Shown here piece after piece: positions 22,989 through 33,936 of a DNA stretch of 64,000 nt. Each line of letters begins with the position of its first letter. Position 1 is the first letter of the stretch. The stretch is from contig PUQB01000090.1 in NCBI GenBank assembly GCA_003024785.1, positions 1-64,000 on the forward strand, given 5' to 3'. A model generated the notes under the pieces. That model ran no database searches. It saw only the letters and a list, made by a program, of their open reading frames with translations, and had not been told where the DNA came from. A program made the translations under genes and the position numbers. This DNA is from Selaginella tamariscina (lineage: Eukaryota > Streptophyta > Lycopodiopsida > Selaginellales > Selaginellaceae).

Positions 22989-23570
22989 GCAAAAAAGTAT
23001 CATCGTACTGGCGGGGGTATACGTAAGCTAAAATAACGCAAGTTCCGGCGTTTGAAGGGGCGGCTGCCCGCTCGCATGGCAGCTCGCTCGGATCCGCCGC
23101 GGCCCACCCGCCTTTTTGTCCATTAGCAATAAGCGATCCGGCGGATTTCGGGGGGTACGACTCGATCGGCGGAAGTAGCAGTAATCGAGCCATTAATACC
23201 ATAGACTCCCGTCAACCCCCCTCGCTCCTCAGTAGTGCCGCGGATCGCGTTCTACGGACGAGGGAAGATTCAACGGGCGGTTCCCGGTGGTAACAGCAGG
23301 AAGCCAGTATCGGCCGCCTCCGACGAGCAGAACCGACAGAACCACGAATTGCTTGTTCCCTCCAAGGAATAAGCCATTCTACCAAATTCCCGGCGGGGGT
23401 CGATTCCGGCTGCTGATGTAGCCGGACCGGGGGGTCGAGCCTTTACGGAAATGAGTATGATGAGCGAGTAATAATGATTCCCTTTGATGCATCAGGCCCT
23501 GCCGGATGACCGAACGATCCAACGCAGCTAAGATCCTTTCCATTCGCTTGAAGACCGGAGAATCATAACT
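22989..23570. other. psbC-psbZ spacer
   Basis: trnS-UGA normally lies here on the minus strand. I find no matching acceptor, long variable arm or T arm. No other gene is recognised. Loss of trnS-UGA fits the general thinning of tRNA genes in this plastome. Confidence 0.45.
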
Positions 23571-23759
23571 ACGACCATTGCCCTTCAGTCGGCTGTGTCT
23601 GCATTAATCGCAACCTCATTCATCCTGGTTATTGGTGTTCCTGTGGTGCCCGCCTCCCCTGACGGTTGGTCAGGTGGCAGAAACGTCGTATTCTCGGGTG
23701 CTACTTCGTGGATTGGCCCAGTCTCCTTGGTAGGTATCCTTAATTCCTCCGTATACTGA
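23571..23759 (+). CDS. psbZ: Photosystem II protein Z
   Basis: From an ACG codon (23571) to TGA (23757-23759) this encodes 62 residues, the exact PsbZ length. PsbZ is a two-helix PSII protein that helps dock the antenna. Recognised stretches are [34 protein letters not shown] and [15 protein letters not shown]. There is no ATG at the start, so translation requires editing of ACG to AUG. Other mismatches (Ser for Phe, Pro for Leu or Phe) are also C-to-U correctable. The gene follows psbC on the same strand as in other plants. Confidence 0.92.
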   Translation, partial: TTIALQSAVSALIATSFILVIGVPVVPASPDGWSGGRNVVFSGATSWIGPVSLVGILNSSVY

Positions 23760-24126
23760 ATCCTCGGGACGTCTATTTAAACCAAACTACCCGGGCGTCT
23801 TCGAGGACCAGAGGGCGCAGGTTGTGCGTATACGTATAGTTGCTTACGATCAGTCGGTGACTATATTGCAAATTGTTGTACGGGTGGGAGCGGTGAGTAG
23901 GCACACAGGTATGTATGGGTTGACGACAATCGAATCTCCCCCCCCGCCGGGCCGGGCGAAACGCGTGCGTGTTCCCACTTATCCTTTCAGCAGGTTGCGC
24001 CGAAGCAATATGATTTAGAGCCGGTTCTTCTGCGACCGCCGGTCCCGGAGCAGCACGGCGGAACAGATCAACCGGGTCAATCACCTACGCCGAATCTTGG
24101 TACCTTCCGTTCTCGGCTGCGGGGTC
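23760..24126. other. psbZ-trnfM spacer
   Basis: trnG-GCC normally lies here on the plus strand. No cloverleaf for it is visible, and no other gene is recognised. Confidence 0.45.
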
Positions 24127-24195
24127 GGCGGAGACGGGATTCGAACCCGTGGTCCCAAAACGACAAGCCTTGCGGGCCGATAAGCTGCTCCGCCC
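24127..24195 (-). tRNA. tRNA-fMet-like sequence with altered anticodon and acceptor
   Basis: Located between psbZ and rps14 on the minus strand, exactly where trnfM-CAU belongs. The D-arm (GAGCAGC), the CAAGG anticodon-stem half and the T arm (ACGGGTTCGAATCCCGT) match plastid trnfM with correct spacing. The anticodon loop reads CTTGTCG, giving UGU instead of CAU. The 5' acceptor strand no longer pairs with CTCCGCC. It therefore cannot be the ordinary initiator tRNA as written and is probably a decayed copy. Confidence 0.55.
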
Positions 24196-24358
24196 TATGG
24201 GATCCATGAAATGTACTAATAAAAATCATTTCTGTTTGATGATTGCATTTGATACACGAGCACGATCCGTTGAACGAGTAACATATGGCAGGACTCGCCG
24301 CTTCAGGGCGAGGTACTTCTCGCCGGTCGCACCCGGCGGACCCGACTCCTCGGCCTAT

Positions 24359-24661
24359 TCACCAGCTGGACCTGACCAGTCCGGGCAATAAACATGCATG
24401 GGCCATCTCACGAAGTACATGCCTGGAAGGACCGAAATAGCGGTAATTCGCCCTGGATCTCCCAGTTAAAAAGCAACGCCGATGCAGGCGCGTGGGTGCG
24501 CTGTTGCGCGGTAAAGACTGTAATTCCTTATGAATTTCCCATTTCCCGTCCAGGGACAAAGCTTCGCCCATTCCTGCCTTTAGGGATCGACGGATCGAGC
24601 GGTATCTTTTCTCCAATTCTTGCTTCCCCCTTTCCCTTTGGACGACACCCTTCCTCGCCAT
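24359..24661 (-). CDS. rps14: Ribosomal protein uS14, plastid
   Basis: A complete 100-residue minus-strand frame, the standard length for plastid uS14, a small-subunit protein near the decoding head. It starts [20 protein letters not shown] and contains the conserved [23 protein letters not shown] and the C-terminal [13 protein letters not shown]. Only a handful of residues look like editing targets (for example [11 protein letters not shown] for FGLSRHxLREM). Its place after trnfM on the same strand is conventional, and in other plastomes psaB follows, which here would fall into the gap. Confidence 0.96.
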   Translation of the reverse strand: MARKGVVQRERGKQELEKRYRSIRRSLKAGMGEALSLDGKWEIHKELQSLPRNSAPTRLHRRCFLTGRSRANYRYFGPSRHVLREMAHACLLPGLVRSSW

Positions 24662-24696
24662 AATACGCCTAATGACAATAGAGATACCATTCTATA

Positions 24697-25139
24697 NNNN
24701 NNNNNNNNNNNNNNNNNNNNNNNNNNNNNNNNNNNNNNNNNNNNNNNNNNNNNNNNNNNNNNNNNNNNNNNNNNNNNNNNNNNNNNNNNNNNNNNNNNNN
24801 NNNNNNNNNNNNNNNNNNNNNNNNNNNNNNNNNNNNNNNNNNNNNNNNNNNNNNNNNNNNNNNNNNNNNNNNNNNNNNNNNNNNNNNNNNNNNNNNNNNN
24901 NNNNNNNNNNNNNNNNNNNNNNNNNNNNNNNNNNNNNNNNNNNNNNNNNNNNNNNNNNNNNNNNNNNNNNNNNNNNNNNNNNNNNNNNNNNNNNNNNNNN
25001 NNNNNNNNNNNNNNNNNNNNNNNNNNNNNNNNNNNNNNNNNNNNNNNNNNNNNNNNNNNNNNNNNNNNNNNNNNNNNNNNNNNNNNNNNNNNNNNNNNNN
25101 NNNNNNNNNNNNNNNNNNNNNNNNNNNNNNNNNNNNNNN
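24697..25139. other. Assembly gap (443 N)
   Basis: A run of N separates GC-rich plastid sequence from nuclear retroelement sequence. Nothing on the right resembles psaB or any plastid gene, so the join is not supported by sequence. Confidence 0.99.
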
Positions 25140-25633
25140 CTCGTTAACCTCCTACCGGTGCAAGCTAAGCTTGTGTCGTCAAGGTGCAACCCTCCGTTGT
25201 GCCGCCCAAACTTCCACACGACAGGGGTACAACCCACCCTAGGGTTAGACTATCCTTATCGTTGGCAGGATCTTGCCTTTGAGATAGGGGCACGTCACTT
25301 CCAAGGAGTTAGTCAGATTCCTTGGTCCGAAAACCTGCCCGCAAGCTCAAAGACATTGCCCGAGTTCACGTTCCGCAAAACTAGTGGTTGAGGCCTTGCT
25401 CCGGCCGCCTCAACCACGCCAAGCTAGGAACGACACCTAAAGCTCGGCTAGTCCGTGTATCCTGATTCACAAGGTGAGTCTCGTTTGTGGACTTATCAGC
25501 TAGGGGTTTGACTTCCTAAGGCTTGGGTTCCTAATACGGGTTACTTTACCAGGTTCCGTGGGGTTTCCAAGAGAGGGGATTCCAGGGTTGGCACCTGGCA
25601 AGCCGCCTTTGTGGCACCAGGTAAAAACTCTGA
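25140..25633. other. Nuclear sequence left of element A, unidentified
   Basis: Half a kilobase of moderate-GC sequence without a recognisable gene. Its style (many short stop-broken frames) suggests another decayed repeat, but I see no second copy in the window. Confidence 0.3.
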
Positions 25634-25808
25634 CATATACCCATGTGTATATACACACATGCGTAGTGACACATGGGTGGTGATCTGGCCCCCATGTGTT
25701 AGTGCCACATGTCGCATGTGTGCCACATGGCAAAAGGTCCCTTGTATATAAGCAGGGTTTTGAGCTGAATAAAGTATCACGTTCTGTGCATATTTATCTG
25801 TTCTTGCA
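25634..25808 (+). repeat. Left LTR of element A (5' truncated)
   Basis: It matches 57910-58100, including CACATGTCGCATGTGTGCC, a TATATAAGCAGGG TATA-box region and the AATAAAGTATCACGTTC polyadenylation-like segment. It ends CTTGCA and is followed by the conserved TTGGTGGAGAAG. The initial TGTAAGATATTG of the other copies is missing. Confidence 0.85.
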
Positions 25809-25862
25809 TTGGTGGAGAAGTTGGGTATTTCTTTTCTTTAGCCTCTTCCTTTTCTTGTTTCC

Positions 25863-26307
25863 ATGATAATGAATATGGAGACGGCTTTTAGCATTATTGT
25901 TATTGCTATTGATGCACAAACTAAATTGTTGGAGCGCTTTGTTGAGGGTCCGTCCTCCTCTTCCCCGCCTGAGCCTCATGCCGGGGATCTGCTTCTAGTA
26001 CTCCTTCATTTTCTTCACAGGCCACAAATCCGAGGGTTTAACTCCGATCTTTTTGTGGTGATCCGGGAGATGATGTATACCACTGGTTTAATCATTTCTA
26101 AGTTATTATTTGTTACCATGGTTGGGATGAGGCCCGTGCTCTCAGAGAATTTCCTACATGTTTGGAAGGCCATATGCTCAAATAGTATGATGGATTGGCT
26201 GCGAGATTCAAGCAAATAATAATTGATTGACGGAATGCCTCAAACGTAGTTTGTCAAAGTTGAGGATTCAGATGATGCTTTCAAACAACTTCATGCGATA
26301 CGACAAC
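25863..26307 (+). pseudogene. Element A gag remnant, first part
   Basis: This matches element D at 58150-58590, for example KLLERFVEGPSSSSPPEPH and MVGMRPVLSENFLHVWKA against their counterparts there. Neither copy is open throughout. The sequence breaks off at 26307, exactly where element B begins, and continues after B at 33832. It is the N-terminal part of a gag-like protein, and I see no intact domain. Confidence 0.6.
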
Positions 26308-26953
26308 TGGTCGTCGGGGACTCCGCAGGCCAGATGTGGTGCTTCTCAGAAAGCTGTAATGGTCGCCAGGACGCTGTGAGGGCGTCCACTCTGGGGGTTT
26401 GGCCGGTACGCCAAGCCTTACCTCAGGAGTAATGGGAAGTATTGGATGGCCTCTACCCGGATGCCGTGGGGTCCGTGGGGAGTTCTACTGAGATGAGTGG
26501 GCAGAGATTGTTGCGGGGCCCAGGAGTCGGCAAGCGGGGAACGCCGCTGGAGGAAATGGATAATATATGCCTGTCTGAGTACAACTATCTCCGACAGTGG
26601 AGTAATCTATAAGACGCAGACTTGACTCCCAAAAGATGCCTGCCCACTACCAACCTTCCGGCTTATATAGTGGGTACCTATCGCTAGTCCCTAGCTACAG
26701 GTGGCGCTCTCCCACTGGTCCGCTGCCTAGTGACAGAATCCTGCCTGTCACATTTATGCGCCTCCCCATGCGTGATGTCCTTCATATCCTAGGTAGTTGG
26801 TCCGGTTGTTATGCCCACTTACGCCACTGCCTGACACCGATCGCCATCAGTTCGTACCTAAAGTACCTCCCTTATCCGGCTTTTCGTCCAGCCGCTCGTC
26901 CGCGCCGGTGGGCGACTTGCTGGATGGCCGCGATGACGGGCCACCGTCAACCA
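26308..26953 (-). repeat. Element B LTR, left copy (3' LTR for its coding strand)
   Basis: 646 bases beginning TGGTCGTCGGGGACTCC and ending CCGTCAACCA on the plus strand, matching 33157-33826. It contains the TATATAGTGGGTACC region seen in both copies. Confidence 0.92.
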
Positions 26954-27242
26954 GATGCCCGAGCTTATTCGTTGGCACGTCCTCGGGCCATGTGCCCTAG
27001 TTATCTGCTCCTTGGAGCTCTCGGTACATGCGATCTCGCTCTCTATTGCCGCTAGCGTGGTTTTTAATGTGGTGATGGTCGCCTCTCGAAGCACGATCAC
27101 CCTTCGAGTTTTGCTTGGAACCCTGTCTGTTGCTCTCGAGCCTGCTGGAGTTGATCCTCCAGGTCCTGCATCCTTTTCCGGGAGCATTGTAATTCTTGTT
27201 CCTTTGCCGCGAGGAGTTGGGCCTGTAGCTGGCTGTGTACCT

Positions 27243-27812
27243 CTAGCTCCCTGATGGTCCGGGTTGAGTCCTGTCCCGGGCTGGCTGGCCTGGGGGCGCT
27301 CGCTTCTGGCTTCCTGAGTAAGGGTCCTGGTTGGACAGCTGTAGGTGTGGTACTGGTTTTGGAGAGTTGCGTTTTGTCAGTAATTCCCTTCTGACTGCCG
27401 TTATTTTTGCTTGTGCCTCAGCGAGCTCCCCACACCTTCGTTCTAACCGAGCTTTGCATTCCTGTATCTGTTGTTCCCTTCTAGCTATGACCCGGCTGCG
27501 GGCGTGTTGGTCATCGTTGAGTAGCCCTAGGAGAGTTTCGCACTCACTGTACAACCACTGAAAGTCCTCTCTCCTTTCGCTCCAGCTTTCCCAGGCGTCC
27601 TTCGTTCTCTTCATTGTCATCATACACAGTCGGCCCCCTTCACTTAGTAGCTCCTTAGCCCTTTGGGCAACATCTCGGGCCCTGCCGCGCTCCGTGAGTT
27701 CTGTCACTATGTCGTCGTGTTCCCTCGCCACCGCTGGGAGGTTGAGGCCGTCATATATCGCCATGGCTTCGTCTAGCTGGTCGAAGACCCCCACAAGCCT
27801 AGTATAGACCAT
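27243..27812 (-). CDS. Element B coiled-coil open frame of unknown function
   Basis: A 189-residue minus-strand frame rich in Glu, Arg, Leu and Ala with heptad-like spacing (for example DIVTELTERGRARDVAQRAK and the ARREQQIQECKARLERRCGE segment), followed by a Pro/Ser/Gln-rich tail. It lies downstream of the protease, where pol would be in an autonomous element. I recognise no domain. It could be an accessory coiled-coil protein, or a frame maintained by base composition alone. It is the longest clean frame in that part of the element, which favours real coding. Confidence 0.45.
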   Translation of the reverse strand: MVYTRLVGVFDQLDEAMAIYDGLNLPAVAREHDDIVTELTERGRARDVAQRAKELLSEGGRLCMMTMKRTKDAWESWSERREDFQWLYSECETLLGLLNDDQHARSRVIARREQQIQECKARLERRCGELAEAQAKITAVRRELLTKRNSPKPVPHLQLSNQDPYSGSQKRAPPGQPARDRTQPGPSGS

Positions 27813-27849
27813 GGAGGTCCATCGTTCGTTGGCCTGGAAGTGTTGGTAG

Positions 27850-29342
27850 TTACTCTCGTACTCGTCCTCGGGCTTGTCCTTCTTCCCTCCCTAGTTGGGT
27901 CTGGTAGATTGCTCGATTGCGTTTGACGAGGATTCCGGTAGTGGGGTTTGATAGCCAGGGGAATTGCGTGGATGGGTTATACCTTGGTGATTCTTGGTCC
28001 GGAAAGAGGCTACCCTCCGCCTGCTCCTCTGTTGACGCCTGTTCTTCTGTTGAACCATGTTCTTCTGTAGACGCTGATCCCTCCATTGAATCCTGTTGTT
28101 CTGTTGACTCCGGGGGTTCTAGCTGTTCCCCCATTTGGAGTGATGGTGGTGCTCTTACTATCGTTCGGCAAAACGAGCCCATGGTCATAATAGCAATGTG
28201 TGGGTAGCCTTCGCTCAGTGCCGGCTCGAACTCCGTGAATCCCACTAGTTAGAGCCGGAATCAGGTACTGCTTAAGGCAGTCAGCCCAATTTATCACGAC
28301 TCCTTCCCATGCCCTACAAAGACCGTTCGCCAATTGTCTGGTGATCCGACTCCCTGTTCTTCTTGTGAGCATGAAGGCCACTAGCGTTACAAACTCGACT
28401 GCTTCTTCCTTCGCTTGTATGCCTCGTAGTCCATGCCTTCATGTGGTGGCGGGGCCGATGAACCTCCGCATTCGAGCATTCCCTAGGGCTAGGCCGTCCC
28501 CTGGTAGCCGGAAGACTAGTGCTAGTTCATCAACATAATGCGGAAGACGGCACTCCATCTGTTGCAGAATTGTATCCCCCTACACCCAGTTTGACTAGCC
28601 ACTAATTCCGCTGACTGGAGGAATTGCTTGGCCTTCTCATCAAATCCTGGGTCCTCTACTTCTCCCCACGGAGGTTGAAGAATTCGTCCAATCGTAATTG
28701 TTTCCTGACTCGTCGGACGTCGGGTTGCCCGATTAATTCCTTGAACTTGGAGTACCTGGGCGATACTAGCTCCGCTGCTCGTTCTTGGCCCTTGATGAGC
28801 ACTTGAATTTCTCTGATCACCATTGGCGATTTCTCTATGTCCCCGGGGTCATGGTAATGGAGGTGTGGCATTGTGCACCTCCTTTCTGAGTGTAGGTGCC
28901 ATGACAACCTTTGTGTCCTCCGAGGTGTTTGGCGCGTCTATCCCTGCGCCTGGATACGCAATGATGGTGCTGCCTAACCATCATTGCCTTCGTAGTGTGT
29001 GCCTCACGCCTGTGGTCCAACCTCGTGGACCAGTGGTCCTGTGAGCTGGCCACACGTGCGTTTGGAGATCCTGCTTCCGGCTCCTCTGTCCTCCCTATCT
29101 CTTCCCCATGGTTCGCTGGTTCTGCCCGGGATTCCTCAATCTGTGTTCCATCTGGGTGACGCGCTGCTACTATCGGCCGTTCGTGGTACTTGTCCGTTAA
29201 CGTAGACTGTGGTGGTTTTGCTGCCCCTGGTGGCTCTAACTGCACAGTCTTACCTGTTGATCCCTTCCTGCCGCTTCTTCCCCATACTGGCCCCGCATGT
29301 CCCCTATCTAGGTTTCCGTGTCCTACTTCCACCCGGGCGTGT
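27850..29342 (-). other. Element B interior of unknown coding capacity
   Basis: Several overlapping minus-strand frames occur here, including a stretch of imperfect STEEQ/STEEH repeats (around 28010-28130) and a frame with VRRVRKQLRLDEFFNL (28656-28907). No known domain is recognised. It may continue a single acidic, low-complexity protein broken by frame changes. Confidence 0.3.
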
Positions 29343-30065
29343 CTACGCCGGAGCTTCTCCCCCCCCACTTCCCGGGCCGATCTCCGATCGGCCCAGGTAG
29401 TGGATATCTCTCCTTGGGACCAGGATAAAAAGGGCTGCCGATCCCTGTCGATACCGGCTCTGGAGTGGCTCCGCTTGATTGGGGCGGCCGTCTGGCTTGG
29501 GTATGTCCACAGGCCCTCCGGACTTGTCTTGGTGGTTGTGAACCAACGTTCCGGTGCCGGATAGTCTCGGGCTTTGGTTGCTCCCTAGCTCCTTTACGTA
29601 GGCCTGCCTCTGATGCGAGGCCTCCTGTCTGCGCACCCAATCCCGGAGCCGGCCTGCGGAGGTGCTGTTACGCCCTCGCTCCATCCCGCGCCGCCGGGCT
29701 CCTGATACTCCATCGCCCCAATCTCCGTGCGGGGCCTGGGTTTCGCCTGTGGGTATGGACCTTATCGCCCGTCTGGTGCGGAACCGTATCTGTTGGTGCT
29801 CCCAATCGTGCTGTACCTTTGCACCCCTGAGCCAGGGTCGACCGAGGAGTAGGTCGAATCCCCCCTGGCGTGCATATCCAGGACCACAACGTTGATCCAA
29901 AATTTGACCATTTGGATCTCGACCTCCACTGCCCTCAGAATGCCCTTGGGCGCCACCTCGGCCTGATTGGCCATGCGTACCTGAAATGGGGTGGGTTCCG
30001 GAGTTGGCATACGTAATTTCCTTGGAGCTCTGCTGACATGACATTGACTGCTGACCCCCCATCTA
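29343..30065 (-). pseudogene. Element B retropepsin-like protease, frameshifted
   Basis: The minus strand near 30062 encodes DGGSAVNVMSAEL, the aspartic protease active-site motif of plant Ty3/gypsy elements. Downstream come RMPTPEPTPFQVRMANQAE and, in another frame, FDLLLGRPWLRGAKV, the second conserved block (LLGRPWL). The pieces lie in different frames, so at least one indel separates them. This enzyme normally cuts the gag(-pol) polyprotein. No reverse transcriptase follows it. Confidence 0.7.
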
Positions 30066-30770
30066 TAATCACTTCGCTTGATTGTGTGACTCGCCATGCG
30101 AACCGGGATAGTCGGTACGTCGTTCACGTAGTCCACTGTGGTTGCAGTGCCTCTTGGTGGGGGCTTGCTGCTGGTCGTACCCGATTCTCCCATTGTGCGG
30201 TGGGAACCAGCGGCGTTTCCTGTTCTGACCCTTCTGGGCCTCCCCCCTTACGAATGCGGGTTTCGCCTTCTCCTTAGTTTTCTTAGCGATTCCTGGCCTC
30301 GGTGGGCTCCACAGGTTCCGAGGCTGTCAGTTCTTGCGTTTGCTTCCTTACCCACTGCTTTAAAACCGGGGTGTTTATTGCATGTCTTCTCTTTTTGCGC
30401 CTTCGCGCTCCCCTGGTTCTCCCCTTTGGGTTTCCCTTGTTTCGTCCGCTAAGGGAGCCTGTGGTACTATGTCTGTCCTGACGTCCTGTTCTGGTAGTAC
30501 CACCGTTACTTGGTTTACTTGCGGTGTGGAGTTTGGAATTGGGTTGGCGGGGTCTGCCCGTTACTCGTCCTGGCGACGCCGGCTGCTTGCGCTTCTAGCA
30601 TTGGTTTGATCAATGATACCCATGAACATCGGTAGAGCGGGTGTGGGCCTCCGCACAGTGCGCACAACACCTCCTTGCGTTCCGGTCGTCTTCTCTGTCG
30701 CCATACCTGGGTCGGTACGGTGGCCGTTCTCGGAGTGGGGCCTACGATTTCGGTCCCTGAACAGGACCTC

Positions 30771-31654
30771 CTACGGGGTTGGTTGTCTCCCTCCGTCCTG
30801 CGGCCGTAACTCCTTCGGCCATCTGTACCTCTTCGTTCCTCGTTCTACTGCCAGTGTGGCTACCTGTGGTGGCCTTTTGCTCAGGAGTTCGGCCAGCCGG
30901 TAGCAATCGTCCGTGTTGTGAGATCCGCGGATGTTACACACCCGACAGTACTTATCCCCTGCGGTGTATCCCATTTGAGCCAGTGTCGTGGATAAGTCTT
31001 CCTTCCGCGTGGCCCTCGTAGGGTTCCCCCGCTGCAGCTGCCTGTGTCCCTTGGTACCCACCGGCTCTCTTTTTTGGTCAGCCTTGGAGCATCCGAGAGG
31101 TTTTCCTCATCCGATGCGGTATCGTTCGCCTCCTTTGCGTCCGATTTATCCTGTGCCTTCCTTTCTTGGCGTCTTTCAGCCTCCCCTTTTCGGCCTTCTT
31201 GGCGTACCGGAGTAACTTGTCGAACGTCCGGTCGTCCAAAGCCGATCCACTTGCGGATCTCACCATAGCCCTTTCGGTACCACATTTTCTTGGTCAGGTC
31301 AACTGGGGCGTCTCTTAGCCGGGCGATATACCCTAGCATGCGGACCGTGTACTCGTCGACCGACTCTCCTGCTTTCTGTTTCAAGCTCGTTAGCTTGTGG
31401 ATCACCTCCTCTTCACTCTTTTCTTCCCGGAAGGTATCCAGAAACGCCCTTCGTGCGGTCTCCCAGCGGGCTCCTTCGTTCGCCTCGTGGAATCGCATCC
31501 ACCAGGCATGTGCCTTCTTGTCCAGAGTGCATGCAAAGGCACTCAACTTCTTGTGATTGTCGCTCACACTCCGGAGTTCACACACCTGTTCGAACTTGTG
31601 TACGTGTTGGTCTGCGTCTTCCCCCTTTGCTCCACGGAACGCGGGTAAGGGCAC
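30771..31654 (-). pseudogene. Element B gag with CCHC zinc knuckle, frameshifted
   Basis: The minus-strand frame from 31654 has a typical retrotransposon gag capsid region: LPAFRGAKGEDADQHVHKF, KKAHAWWMRFHE, WETARRAFLDTFRE and the SVDEYTVRM block. A zinc knuckle CRVCNIRGSHNTDDC (CX2CX4HX4C) lies near 30940 in a neighbouring frame. Between them are charged Lys/Glu-rich residues. Gag would package the element RNA. The frame change between capsid and knuckle means it is not intact as written. Confidence 0.75.
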
Positions 31655-33156
31655 TGTTATAGTGCTCTCCTACATCCGATTGAGCGCTTGGGCTAATAAG
31701 GTGACCGGGTCGGCTCCCATGGCGTCCCATTGTGCCTGAGAGTTGTTCCGATCCGGACCCTCCACTTCGGACGTGGTGTAGTCCACGTCCTGGTATTCTG
31801 CGGGCACCCTTCTCCTTCCTCGTGGTGCCCTCCATTGAGGGTTGGTGATGAGGACGGGCTCCTCCCGGCTGTCCCTCGGGGCCCCCCGCGGACCAACCTG
31901 ACGGCTGGTGGTGTGGCTTACCTTGGTGGACGGTTTTCCCTCCTCCAGCGAGTAGTTTTGTATGACTGTGCGCGAATTCCCCCGCGATGTCTAGACGGTC
32001 GTGATCGATGGGGATTCCTCCTCGCCCCGAGACGGTATCCCCCGTCTGGTGATGGTTGCGGCTCTGCCATGTGCCCTGGCGAATTTCCCTCGCGGGGCCG
32101 GTGCGATACTAGTCGCTCGGGCGAATCTCTCCTGCCCTTGGATGAATTCCTCTCGTCCCTTCTCCAAGGTAGCCACTGTGCGGCCCCTCTTTCTGGTGCC
32201 TCCTCCCAGTCCGTCAGCTCGTCGACGTCCAGTCGCCTCCACGCAGGCGGTCGTCCCATGTGTACCCCGGCCTTCGAAGCCTTGGGTTCTCATCCTGGTA
32301 ACCACCCTGACCTGCTGCGTCGTCCGATCGGCTGAACTCCTGGTGCAAGGTTGCCTTGTTGGCAATCGATGCCCCTCCCTACGGGGGCTTCCCGGATGAG
32401 GCTCTTCCTCCCCTCTTTCCGGCAGACACGGGCCCCCGCGTCACCCTGATGGGTGACGATGGCCCTGGGTTTCCTATCTTACCTCCATCGTGGCGCTGGT
32501 CACGCTGGGCTTCTGGCTCACGTCCCCCGTCGCTATCCGTGTTGCTTTCGCCCCCTCGAGATTCTTGCCTCCGTCGCAGGGCTGCCCTCTCCTGGGGTTG
32601 TCCTGGGCGAAGTTTCCTCCTTCGGGGGTACTCGTCAAACACTGGTTCTGCTTGTTGGTATGGGGCTCTTCGTGGCCGTCACTTTCACCTATGTCAGAGG
32701 CGGAGGGCTTTCGTCGTCTTGCCATCCGTCCCACTCTGCGTCATAGGTTACTGTCGGGCGAAGTCGCCCGTCCGGGTGCTGATCATGCCCGCATGCTGCC
32801 GTGCCTAGATTGTTGTCCGGACGTGCTGGTTCCTTCATATCCTTCTTCGTCATCAGTGGCGTGCGACCGCCTCTATCGCTGGTGTGCCGAGTTTACGTGC
32901 TCGGAGATTCGGCCATGCGGCGTTACCATCGTTCCCTTGGTAGGTGAGGCAGGGGCCGATTGCGGCAACCAAGGTGCCTCGCCGCCGTCCATCAATCTCC
33001 CTCGACCGGCCCGTCGCATTCTTCTGGTCAGCTGTTGCTCGTCAATCTCTATTTGCTCGAATGAGTTAATCCCGGCTCTTCGTTGGGCCACCACTCTACT
33101 TGCTACAGTGAACTCCATCTATGTGTACTTATCTATCCCTCCGTGGTCGCCACAAA

Positions 33157-33826
33157 TGGTCATCGGGGACTCCGCAGGCCAGATGTGGTGCTTCTCAGGA
33201 AGCTACAGTGGTTGCCAGGACGCTGTGAGGGCGTCCAACTCTGGGGGTTCGGCCGGTACGCCAGGCCTTACCTCAGGAGTAATGGGAAGTATTGAATGGC
33301 CTCTACCTGGATGCTGCGAGGGTCCATGGGGAGTTCTACTAAGATGATTGGGCAGAGATTGTTGCGGGGCCCAAGAGTCGGCAAGCGGGGAATGCCCGTT
33401 TGTGGGGAGAATAGAAGGAAATGGATATATATTGCCTGTCTGAGTACAACTATCTCCGACAGTGGAGTAATCTATAAGACGCAGAACTTGACTCCCAAAA
33501 GATGCCTGCCCACTACCAACCTTCCGGCTTATATAATGGGTACCTACCGCTAGTCCCTAGCTACAGGTGGCGCTCTCCCACTAGTCCGCCGCCTGGTGAC
33601 AGAATCCTGCATGTCACATTTATGCGCCTCCCAACGTGTGCTGTCCTTCGTACCCTGGGTAGTTGGTCCAGACAATCAGATCTTCGCCCGCTTACGCCGC
33701 CGCCTAATACCGGTCGCCATCAGTCCATACCTGAAGTACCTCCCTTATCCGGCTTTTCATCCAGCTGCTCGTCCGTGCCGGTGGGCGACCTACCGGATGG
33801 CTGCGATGACGGGCCACCGTCAACCA
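33157..33826 (-). repeat. Element B LTR, right copy (5' LTR for its coding strand)
   Basis: 670 bases matching 26308-26953, with a few indels such as an extra GGGGAGAATAGA segment. Followed directly by the target duplication ACAAC and by the continuation of element A. On the coding strand the bases after this LTR (TTTGTGGCGACCACGG) are a candidate primer-binding site, unproven. Confidence 0.9.
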
Positions 33827-33936
33827 ACAACATCCTGGTGAGTTTGTTATGCGATTCAATATTAGGTTTGGAGATTTAGCTCAACGTGCATATCCTAACA
33901 TGCCTAAGCCCATTAAGCTCGGCATGTTATGGCCGA
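33827..33936 (+). pseudogene. Element A internal segment between insertions B and C
   Basis: These 110 bases (starting ACAACATCCTGGTGAG) match element D at 58580-58690 and bridge the two insertions, proving that B and C entered the same older element at separate points about 100 bases apart. Confidence 0.85.

Larger units (their letters stand above)
26308..33826 (-). mobile_element. Element B: gag-protease LTR element without polymerase
   Basis: Two near-identical LTRs (26308-26953 and 33157-33826) bound a 6.2 kb interior. ACAAC immediately precedes the left LTR and immediately follows the right one, a 5-base target duplication inside element A's gag. Coding runs on the minus strand: a gag with a CCHC knuckle (about 31654-30771), then a retropepsin region (about 30065-29770), then non-polymerase frames including a coiled-coil one. 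I find no reverse transcriptase, RNase H or integrase motif. The element is therefore probably non-autonomous, like plant gag-only (TR-GAG type) elements, and would rely on a partner's enzymes. Frames are broken in several places. Confidence 0.85.

Noticed and set aside
23330..23400. tRNA-like stretch between psbC and psbZ
   Set aside because: Contains TCTACCAAATTCC-type sequence but no set of arms pairs into a cloverleaf.
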